NCBI GenBank assembly: GCA_020053795.1
Contig: JAGVMN010000009.1
Location: forward strand, 1 to 60,761
Direction: 5' to 3'
DNA length: 60,761 bases
Source: Bacteroidia bacterium
GTDB lineage: Bacteria > Bacteroidota > Bacteroidia > NS11-12g > UBA9320
In this document: piece after piece, positions 54,026 through 60,761 of the stretch
Numbering within the stretch: position 1 is the first letter of the stretch
Layout: each line of letters starts with the position of its first letter
The notes under the pieces: generated by a model
What the model was told of the DNA's origin: nothing
The model's input: the letters and a program-made list of their open reading frames with translations, nothing else
The model's database searches: none
Translations under genes and position numbers: made by a program

Positions 54026-55711
54026 CTATAATTTCCAGGGTTTTTTGTTCTTTATACCCTTTTTATTTGGATATCTTTCAATCACTTCCATAAAAACCCT
54101 GAAGCCGATATTCGGGCTTGGCTGGGTGTAGGTTTCTCTACTGCTAATCATTATTTGGTAATCGTTGGAATTCCACGAACCACCCTTTGTAATGCCAAAT
54201 TCACTGATCATTTCGGCCACGTTGCCTGAGCAATTGTATAGTCCATAATCATTGGGGAAGTAACTTTCGAAAGCCGGAATAACCGATCCATCGATGCCTC
54301 TGCTGATCGAAGAGTCTCCTAATGGATAATGATAAAATAAATTTGTGCCATTAGTGAACAAATACTGCTCTTCTAAGGGGCAAAAATTGGCGAGGTAACT
54401 CCCGAATGAATTTCTTGCATAAGGCCCACCCCAGGGATAATCTTGATTATTTCTACCACCTCTTGCAGCCCATTCCCATTCTATTTCTGTTGGCAACCTG
54501 AAAACAACTTTTTTTAATCTTCTTTTTTCCAAATTGTTATATTTGTTTGTAAGCCACTTACAAAATGCAATGGCTGCTTCGTGAGAGATATTTACCACAG
54601 GAAACCTGTTAAAGCCCGAATGCGAGCTATACATTTGATAATATTGGTAAGGAAAATATACGGCCCAGTTTACATTAGCTATTGCATATTGGTAATGGTT
54701 GCTGTCCTGTAAAAAAGTCTTGTATTCGGCATTTGTAATTTCAGCATCCCTTATATACATACCATTATTTGTAAAGCTATCGGCAATAGGGATATAAACA
54801 AAATTCCTATTGCTGAAATACTTGTTATCAAATACAATGGGTATAAAATCATCCTTCATGGAGACTATTTCTATCACATACCTAAAGCCAACATCAGGTC
54901 TTGACATGGTGTCAACATTGTAGGCTCCGGCTACATCAATTCTCGCATTGTAAGGTGGCAAATTCCAACTGCCTCCCTTAGTTTTACCTTTTTCAGCAAT
55001 CCATTCGGCCACATTGCCGCTCATGTTGTACAGCCCGTAACCATTTGGCCAATAGGAATAAACTTCTGTGGTAATAAAGGCCCATTGGTTCATCCACCAA
55101 TTGATATTGCCAATTCCTACAGGTGTATGTGTACAATTTAATTGTAGCATACTTCTATGTTTTTTTCTTCCTTCTTTTCTTCTGATTCCAATACCTTCCC
55201 ATGGATAAACTGCTGATTCCGGCAAGCCACCTCTGGCAGCCATCATCCATTCTTTTTCTGTTGGCAATCGAACAATAAAGCTATCAACTTTAGATTTTAT
55301 CTGTTCAAGGTTTTCCGTCAATCTATTATGGAGCCATTTACAATAGGCGACGGCCTGATTTTGAGTAATATTTACAACAGGATAGTTATTGTAAGCAGGA
55401 AGTCTGAAATAAAGTTCCACAAAAGGTTCGTTAAAATATTTTGCTAACCTCCATCCCAATGAATCCGGCAAATTTGTTTTGTATTCTTCCGGTTTGTTTT
55501 TTGCCAGCCAATCAATAAAATCCAGATATTGTCTGTTGGTAACCTCGGTTTCGCTCATATATAGAAAATCGCCAAAAATGGGTTTTACCCTTGGTAATTC
55601 GCGACCGTCAATAATATTTGGCAGGGGTTTTAAGTTTGGGTATTCCTGAGCAAATAAGGGGAGAGAAAAAAGAAAAAAAAGGATTGGACAGATTGCTTTC
55701 ATATTCAACAT
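54026..55711 (-). CDS. Exported protein with two sulfatase-modifying-factor (FGE) domains
   Basis: This 561-residue protein has a signal peptide (MKAICPILFFLFSLPLFAQ) and two tandem SUMF1/formylglycine-generating-type domains. The first has MSETEVTNRQYLDFIDWLA, YPVVNITQNQAVAYCKWL, MSGNVAEWI and KGGSWN (about 50-285). The second has IRDAEITNAEYKTF, FPVVNISHEAAIAFCKWL, CSGNVAEMISE and KGGSWN (about 325-545). In Bacteroidota such proteins include the gliding-motility lipoproteins GldJ/GldK and many non-catalytic forms. No sulfatase is adjacent and the FGE cysteine pair is not evident, so a structural role is likely. A MLNM start 9 bases upstream is equally possible. Confidence 0.85.
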   Translation of the reverse strand: MLNMKAICPILFFLFSLPLFAQEYPNLKPLPNIIDGRELPRVKPIFGDFLYMSETEVTNRQYLDFIDWLAKNKPEEYKTNLPDSLGWRLAKYFNEPFVELYFRLPAYNNYPVVNITQNQAVAYCKWLHNRLTENLEQIKSKVDSFIVRLPTEKEWMMAARGGLPESAVYPWEGIGIRRKEGRKKHRSMLQLNCTHTPVGIGNINWWMNQWAFITTEVYSYWPNGYGLYNMSGNVAEWIAEKGKTKGGSWNLPPYNARIDVAGAYNVDTMSRPDVGFRYVIEIVSMKDDFIPIVFDNKYFSNRNFVYIPIADSFTNNGMYIRDAEITNAEYKTFLQDSNHYQYAIANVNWAVYFPYQYYQMYSSHSGFNRFPVVNISHEAAIAFCKWLTNKYNNLEKRRLKKVVFRLPTEIEWEWAARGGRNNQDYPWGGPYARNSFGSYLANFCPLEEQYLFTNGTNLFYHYPLGDSSISRGIDGSVIPAFESYFPNDYGLYNCSGNVAEMISEFGITKGGSWNSNDYQIMISSRETYTQPSPNIGFRVFMEVIERYPNKKGIKNKKPWKL

Positions 55712-55885
55712 TAGTCAAAATTCCTGAAAAGAGTAAAACGCAAAAAACTTGTTCGCGGTATTTCGTAAATGGTATTCATTGGAATGATGTTATGAAACAA
55801 CTAAACTTCCTCTTATTATACAAGGTGATCTCACAAAGAATGAGCTTTTGTTTAATCAAAAAACACCCCGAATTAACAAACGCAT

Positions 55886-56881
55886 CTACTTCAGCCATTT
55901 GTTTTTCCTGTACCAGTCTGTGGTCTCGCCAATGCCTGTAGTGAGGTCATACTCCGGTTTAAAATTAAAATCCTCCATAACCGGACGGATATCACATTGC
56001 CAGTTTACACATTCCAGTTCATTGATTTTGTCTAAATTCAGAATGTGTTGCTTCCCCGTGATATACTGCGTTCCCTCAACACAGGCAGCAATAAATCTGG
56101 CCAATGAAACGGGAACCCGAATGCTGATGGCTTTTTTGCCCAATGCATCTTTGATCGTTCTGCCCAGTAGTTTGCCGTCATACACATTCCCGTCTGAAAC
56201 AAAATAACTCTTGTTGACAATTTCAGACCCCAAAACCTTACAGACCAGTTTGGCCAGATCTTTTACATACAAAAATGTGAAATGTTGTTTTTTACGCCCA
56301 ATCAAAAATTCGACATGGTTATTGATCAGTTTGAACACGGTGAGCAGGTCTTGTTCTCTCGGGCCATAAACAGCGGTAGGTCTAATTATTACATAAGGAA
56401 ATTCGGACAAAGCCGAAATATATTTTTCTGCCTCCAGTTTGCTTTTGCCGTATGACGTAACCGGCTTCTGAGCATCCGATATTTTTATCGGTTCCAGAGT
56501 AGTGGGGTCTCCCGGTCCATAAGATGCCAGACTGCTCATGTAGATAAATTTTTCCGGGACCTTGTTCTGGTCTATCAGAACATCAACAAAATCTCTGGTA
56601 TATTGAAAATTCGTCATATAGTAATCGCTTTTTCTCAAAGCTTTAGTCAGGCCCGCATTGTGAACGATGTATTCGAAATAAGGAGATTCTGAAATTTGAT
56701 TGTTTAAGGCGTCTTTGTCTGAAAAGTCAAGCTCAATAAATTTTATTCTGGTATCCTGAAGATATTCCGTGCTGCTGTTTTTTCTAATGCCCGCATAAAC
56801 ATCGTAATTGTTTGCCAGGGCTTCCTCAACCAAATAACTGCCTATGAACCCGCTTGATCCGGTGATGAGAATTTTTTTCAT
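55886..56881 (-). CDS. NAD-dependent epimerase/dehydratase
   Basis: This 331-residue extended short-chain dehydrogenase has ILITGSSGFIGSYLVEEAL (NAD-binding TGxxGxxG), YMSSLASYGPG and SYGKSKLEAEKYI (catalytic Tyr-x3-Lys), and IIRPTAVYGPRE. It is the last gene of a three-gene set after serine palmitoyltransferase and a GNAT-like gene (7-bp and 77-bp gaps). In Bacteroidota reductases of this type near SPT are candidates for the 3-ketosphinganine or ceramide reduction steps. This is a context inference; a sugar substrate is also possible. Confidence 0.85.
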   Translation of the reverse strand: MKKILITGSSGFIGSYLVEEALANNYDVYAGIRKNSSTEYLQDTRIKFIELDFSDKDALNNQISESPYFEYIVHNAGLTKALRKSDYYMTNFQYTRDFVDVLIDQNKVPEKFIYMSSLASYGPGDPTTLEPIKISDAQKPVTSYGKSKLEAEKYISALSEFPYVIIRPTAVYGPREQDLLTVFKLINNHVEFLIGRKKQHFTFLYVKDLAKLVCKVLGSEIVNKSYFVSDGNVYDGKLLGRTIKDALGKKAISIRVPVSLARFIAACVEGTQYITGKQHILNLDKINELECVNWQCDIRPVMEDFNFKPEYDLTTGIGETTDWYRKNKWLK

Positions 56882-56887
56882 TATTGC

Positions 56888-58006
56888 TCATAGTTGTTTG
56901 GCATAACTTCTCCTTCTAAGATGCTGGCGTGATTCGAAATCGTCAAACATCAAAAAAGCCCGCTGATTGTTTTCAAGTGCATGGCTTGAGACAGCTGTCT
57001 TGATGCCATTATCAATATAGGCCTGCATCATTTCAGCGAAAAAAATAGCCGGAATTCCCTTATTTTGGTATTCCGCTTTCACCCCTTGTAAAAGCATATC
57101 CACTTTGTCGTTTTTACGCATGGCTTTTAATATATGAATGAAACCCGTTGGAAACAATTTCCCCTTTGCTTTTATCATTGCCGCAGAAAGAGAGGTAAAA
57201 GAAATTCCAAAACCCACCACGTCTTCATTGCTGTCCAGAACAAAGCTCACAAACTTTGGGTTCACCATCGAGAAATATTGTTTAATGTAGAAATCCTTTT
57301 GTTTTTGAGTGAGTGCAACAAACCCGTAAAGATCACTGAATGATTCATTCAAGGTGTCAAACATTTTCGAAGCATAGGGTATGAGGTCTTTTGATTTTTT
57401 GACTTTCAGAGGTCGCAGATGGTATTTTTTCTGCACAATTTCTGAAATGCGTTTGATTCTATCCGGAACCCGATCCGGAACTTTAATCTCAAATTGCACC
57501 CAATCGGCGTCTTTTGTGTAACCGTTTTCTTCAAGATGTTTGGGGTAATAGGGGTAGTTGTAAATAACAGCCTGGGTTCCGATCTCATCAAAACCTTCTA
57601 CCAGCATACCCTCTAAATCCATATCTGAAAATCCCATGGGGCCCTGAATTTTAGTCATCCCGTTTGATCTTCCCCAATCTTCGACAGTTTTGATTAAAGC
57701 CGAAGAAACATTATTGTCGTCTATGAAATCAATCCAACCGAACCGTGCGTTTTTTTCATTCCAGACTTCGTTTGCTTTTTGGTTGATAATGCCTGCTATT
57801 CTCCCGACAATCCGTTTATCTTGATAGGCCAGCCAATATTTCGCCCTGCAAAATTCGAAGGCGGGGTTTTTATCAGTATTTAAAATCGTTTTTTCAAACG
57901 TGTGCAGTTGGGGAACTCTATATTGATTCCCCCTGTACAGTTCATCAGGAAATTTGATAAAATCGGATAACTGCTTTTTTGTTTTTACTTCTATTATGTC
58001 AATCAT
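56888..58006 (-). CDS. GNAT-fold acyltransferase-like protein
   Basis: This 372-residue protein has a C-terminal acetyltransferase-like fold (GVKAEYQNKGIPAIFFAEMM, then SHALENNQRAFLMFDDF) and an N-terminal half, YRGNQYRVPQLHTFEKTIL and GRIAGIINQKANE, typical of a family found next to serine palmitoyltransferase. It may acylate sphinganine or act as a lipid-linked partner. That function is inferred from the gene neighbourhood. The start ATG at 58006 is 77 bp from the SPT stop. Confidence 0.78.
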   Translation of the reverse strand: MIDIIEVKTKKQLSDFIKFPDELYRGNQYRVPQLHTFEKTILNTDKNPAFEFCRAKYWLAYQDKRIVGRIAGIINQKANEVWNEKNARFGWIDFIDDNNVSSALIKTVEDWGRSNGMTKIQGPMGFSDMDLEGMLVEGFDEIGTQAVIYNYPYYPKHLEENGYTKDADWVQFEIKVPDRVPDRIKRISEIVQKKYHLRPLKVKKSKDLIPYASKMFDTLNESFSDLYGFVALTQKQKDFYIKQYFSMVNPKFVSFVLDSNEDVVGFGISFTSLSAAMIKAKGKLFPTGFIHILKAMRKNDKVDMLLQGVKAEYQNKGIPAIFFAEMMQAYIDNGIKTAVSSHALENNQRAFLMFDDFESRQHLRRRSYAKQL

Positions 58007-58083
58007 GAAATTCAGTATTCAAGGCATTTTACAATAATAGATTTTGTTGAACTCAATGAATTGTATTTGTGTGGGATTTCCTT

Positions 58084-59304
58084 TCACATGGTTTGCACCT
58101 GCTCCAGAATGTTATCTTCAACCAAAATGTCAAGTTCTTTGGCAGCTTTCAGAAGTTTCCCAATGGCAATTTCAATTTGCTCCGTGGTATGTGTTGCCAT
58201 TAAAGATAATCTGATTAACGACGAATCACTCCTCACAGCCGGTGATACAACAGGATTGACAAAAACACCCTCATCCAATAGCATTCTTGTCAGCTTGAAA
58301 GTCTTAATGTCGTCTCTGATAAATATGGGAACGATTGGGGTTTCTGTTTTGCCTATATCGAAACCCAGTTCTTTTAACCTGCCGGTGGTGTGGCGGGTAT
58401 TTTTCCATAATTGTTCTATCCTCTGAGGTTCTGATTTAATTGTTTCCAGGGCGGCAAGAACACTTGCAGCATTGGCAGGGGAGATGCTTGCACTGAATAT
58501 CAGCGAGCGTGAATGGTGTTTCAGATAATTAATGGTGGCGGAGTCACTCGCAATAAATCCGCCAACGCTGGCCAGGGATTTACTGAAAGTACCCATGATA
58601 ATGTCAACCTTATCCGTTAACCCAAAATGTGAAACAGAACCGGAGCCGTTTTTGCCAAGGATTCCCAATGAATGTGCTTCATCAACCATAATGCTGGCAT
58701 TATACTTTTCGGCGACTCTGACAATTTCGGGAAGGTTGATGATGTCTCCTTCCATACTGAAAACACCTTCAACAACGATGAACTTGATTTTATCATCGGG
58801 AAGTTTGCCTATTTCGTGTTCCAGTGAATCAACATCATTGTGTTTGAATTTAATAATTTTTGAGCAAGATAACCTGCATCCGTCAATAATGGATGCATGG
58901 TCAAACTCGTCAATCAGGATGAAATCATGTCTGCCGGTTAAAGCAGAAACGGTTCCCAGATTTGATTGAAATCCGGTGCTAAATACAATGGCCGAATTTT
59001 TGCCGACATAGTCAGCCAGGGCTTCCTCTAATAAAATATGTAAATCAATGGAGCCGTTCAGAAATCGGGATCCGGAACAACCTGTTCCATATTTGTTGAT
59101 TGCTTCGATTGCCGCTTTTTTCGTATTGATATGATTGGTTAATCCCAGGTAACTATTCGAGCCAAACATCATAACTTTTTTCCCGTTTATAACAACCTCT
59201 GTGTCCTGGGCAGACTCAATGGGATTGAAATATGGGTATAATCCCAGATTCATGAGTTCCTGAGGTGTTCGATAAGAATTCATTTTGTCTTGTAATAGGG
59301 TCAT
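58084..59304 (-). CDS. spt: Serine palmitoyltransferase (alpha-oxoamine synthase)
   Basis: This 406-residue PLP enzyme of the alpha-oxoamine synthase family has MMFGSNSYLGLTNHINTKKA, GSRFLNGSIDLHILLEEALA, DEAHSLGILGKNGSG and the PLP lysine in MGTFSKSLASVGGFIAS. Members include serine palmitoyltransferase and 2-amino-3-ketobutyrate CoA ligase. In sphingolipid-making Bacteroidota, SPT is usually found with a GNAT-like gene and a reductase, exactly as here, so SPT is preferred. The start MTLLQDKMNSY is upstream of the first conserved block and fits the family. Confidence 0.85.
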   Translation of the reverse strand: MTLLQDKMNSYRTPQELMNLGLYPYFNPIESAQDTEVVINGKKVMMFGSNSYLGLTNHINTKKAAIEAINKYGTGCSGSRFLNGSIDLHILLEEALADYVGKNSAIVFSTGFQSNLGTVSALTGRHDFILIDEFDHASIIDGCRLSCSKIIKFKHNDVDSLEHEIGKLPDDKIKFIVVEGVFSMEGDIINLPEIVRVAEKYNASIMVDEAHSLGILGKNGSGSVSHFGLTDKVDIIMGTFSKSLASVGGFIASDSATINYLKHHSRSLIFSASISPANAASVLAALETIKSEPQRIEQLWKNTRHTTGRLKELGFDIGKTETPIVPIFIRDDIKTFKLTRMLLDEGVFVNPVVSPAVRSDSSLIRLSLMATHTTEQIEIAIGKLLKAAKELDILVEDNILEQVQTM

Positions 59305-59754
59305 ATTTCACAATTTGAAGAAAGAAAAAATATGAAAAATAAGCTTCGCTGCCGAAAGTATGTAAAGTTAACCGACCAGGGAATGACCAATATCATCTAT
59401 ATCATCCTATTGTAATCATCACCTGATTGTTGATTTTCCATTACCGCCGGGTTTATAAAAAAATTGAACCAAACAAATTTATGATTTATTTCCACTCATT
59501 TGCAAGAGTTGACACTTTACAAATATGAATTTTGGGGAAAAATATTTCACTATTTTGCCCATAAGACTACCAGTCTTTTGGTAATTTGCAGGCTTATCTT
59601 CTTGTGAAAGATAACCAATGCAAACAGGTATGTCATGTTTGGATGAAAACAGGAAATACTGTCTTTTAGGGTTAAGACAAAACAGTCGTAATGACGTAAT
59701 TTATAATGGTATCATCTTAAAGCACGACGAACAATAATTAATTGCAAATTTGAT
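59305..59754. promoter_or_regulatory. Divergent intergenic region
   Basis: These 450 bp hold no gene. A perfect 7-bp inverted repeat TTATCTT/AAGATAA at 59594-59614 could form a hairpin. TAAATTTG on the minus strand (59481-59474) fits a -7 box for spt. Nothing else stands out. Confidence 0.4.
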
Positions 59755-60408
59755 TTGAAACCATTTCACCATAAGTTTTCATCGTTCAAAACAAACTGGC
59801 AAGTAGCTTGGCGATTTTTGGACTTTAGAATACAGATGATCATAACTATTGCAATACTGCTGGTGGTTGGGCTTTTCATTGGAGATTTTTTTCAATTCAT
59901 AGAGCAAAGGCGGGGTCATAGAATCGAAGATTTTTTATTGTCGCGAATACCTCTAATCAATGTGTCGTTTTACACGTTTCTCTCCATTTACACTGCCATT
60001 CTCCTCAGCATTTTTAGCTTGGGCTGGCGTCCGGTTCTTTTTCTTAAATGTCTTCAGGCTTATTGCTTTTTAGTATTGATGAGAATTGCTACCTTGTATC
60101 TTGTCCCTTTAGAACCGGAATTATCAATCATACCGTTACAAGACCCGTTTGTAGGCTATTTTTTTTATAACAATTCTGTTATTACAAAAGATTTGTTCTT
60201 TTCAGGACATATCTCAATGATGAGCTTGTTGGCCCTTGTAAATCCTGACAAGCAAATAAAAATGGTGATAATTATTTTAACTATCATAACGATCGCCTTT
60301 ATTCTGGTTCAACATGTCCATTACACCGTTGACATCATTGCGGCACCTTTGTTTTCATGGATCAGTTATAAATTGGCTATGATGATTCCGGTGTCAATTG
60401 CCGAATAA
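59755..60408 (+). CDS. PAP2/sphingomyelin-synthase-like membrane protein
   Basis: This 217-residue membrane protein has about six hydrophobic helices. The motifs FFSGHISMMSLLALVNPD and VQHVHYTVDIIAAPLFSW match the C2 and C3 histidine motifs of the PAP2-like, sphingomyelin-synthase-related family. Such enzymes move phospho-head groups on ceramides or dephosphorylate lipids. Its divergent position beside the SPT set suggests a role in sphingolipid head-group transfer. The start is TTG (59755), with a basic N-terminus; the next ATG would cut into the first helix. Confidence 0.75.
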   Translation: MKPFHHKFSSFKTNWQVAWRFLDFRIQMIITIAILLVVGLFIGDFFQFIEQRRGHRIEDFLLSRIPLINVSFYTFLSIYTAILLSIFSLGWRPVLFLKCLQAYCFLVLMRIATLYLVPLEPELSIIPLQDPFVGYFFYNNSVITKDLFFSGHISMMSLLALVNPDKQIKMVIIILTIITIAFILVQHVHYTVDIIAAPLFSWISYKLAMMIPVSIAE

Positions 60409-60761
60409 AGCGGTATTTGGCGTTTAACGATTAATCAGAACACTTAACAGCCGGTGAGCTATGAAATCTTTTCACACCATTTAGGGTTGCTACAATGATC
60501 GAGACCTTGTTTGAACATGGTCATTTCCCACCTTCTTATACAGGAATAATTTTGTACCAGATAATACCACCGTGATCCGAACTTTTCTTAAAACAGGGTT
60601 TAATATAATCTGAGTCATTTGATTTTGCTTCATTCTTCATTTGAAAGTTCCGGAAACAAGTTGGGGTTTGGGTCAAAAACAGTGTGCCCAATGATTCAAA
60701 GTTTAATCTTATTTGCTGTGGCCTGATGCTTCCTGCCCGGGGTTGTATTTGCCGTTTGACA
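60409..60761. other. Gene-free right end
   Basis: I see no supported gene, RNA or repeat in these 353 bp. A gene may start beyond the window. Confidence 0.5.

Overview
The window most likely comes from a member of the Bacteroidota with an anaerobic or facultative metabolism. Supporting signs are the AT-rich base composition, TAnnTTTG-type promoter boxes, a sphingolipid locus (serine palmitoyltransferase with partners), an RHS-core remnant, a PepSY-like remnant, and many oxygen-sensitive 2-oxoacid:ferredoxin oxidoreductases. I cannot place it below phylum level.

Region 1 (about 1-15.8 kb) is a complete type III CRISPR-Cas locus closest to subtype III-D. A 28-repeat array sits at the left, followed on the minus strand by cas2, a reverse transcriptase-Cas1 fusion, cas6, a membrane/coiled-coil gene, several RAMP (Cas7-like) genes, a Csx19-like gene, a Cas7-Csx10-like fusion and a small Cas10. 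The Cas10 has no HD nuclease domain but keeps a GGDD cyclase motif. The membrane protein, with a predicted cytoplasmic alpha/beta C-terminus, is a candidate second-messenger-gated effector. The operon is interrupted at 10.65-11.41 kb by a plus-strand small ORF, short repeats and a terminator-like hairpin.

Region 2 (15.7-17.2 kb) is debris: insertion-sequence-end-like direct repeats, a REP-like element and a broken DUF1016 nuclease gene.

Region 3 (17.2-44.4 kb) is one tightly packed minus-strand operon of about 19 genes. Its content matches, step for step, the known anaerobic indoleacetate pathway: molybdenum hydroxylase, ATP-dependent lactam hydrolase (HyuA/HyuB type), family III CoA-transferase, B12-dependent acyl-CoA mutase, acyl-CoA dehydrogenase, hydratase/dehydrogenase and thiolase. 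It adds an aminotransferase and an indolepyruvate:ferredoxin oxidoreductase that could feed tryptophan in as indoleacetyl-CoA. The predicted products are anthraniloyl-CoA and acetyl-CoA. A pyruvate:ferredoxin oxidoreductase gene (44.5-48.0 kb) is divergent to it.

Region 4 (48-54 kb) is ordinary chromosome with scars: a broken lipoprotein gene, a SulP transporter, small conserved proteins, an RHS fragment and a tRNA 3' half. Region 5 (54-60.8 kb) holds a two-domain sulfatase-modifying-factor-like protein and a sphingolipid gene set (SPT, GNAT-like protein, NAD-dependent epimerase/reductase, PAP2-like membrane protein).

Several disrupted genes differ from an intact frame by one base in an A or T run, so part of the apparent decay could be sequencing or assembly error.
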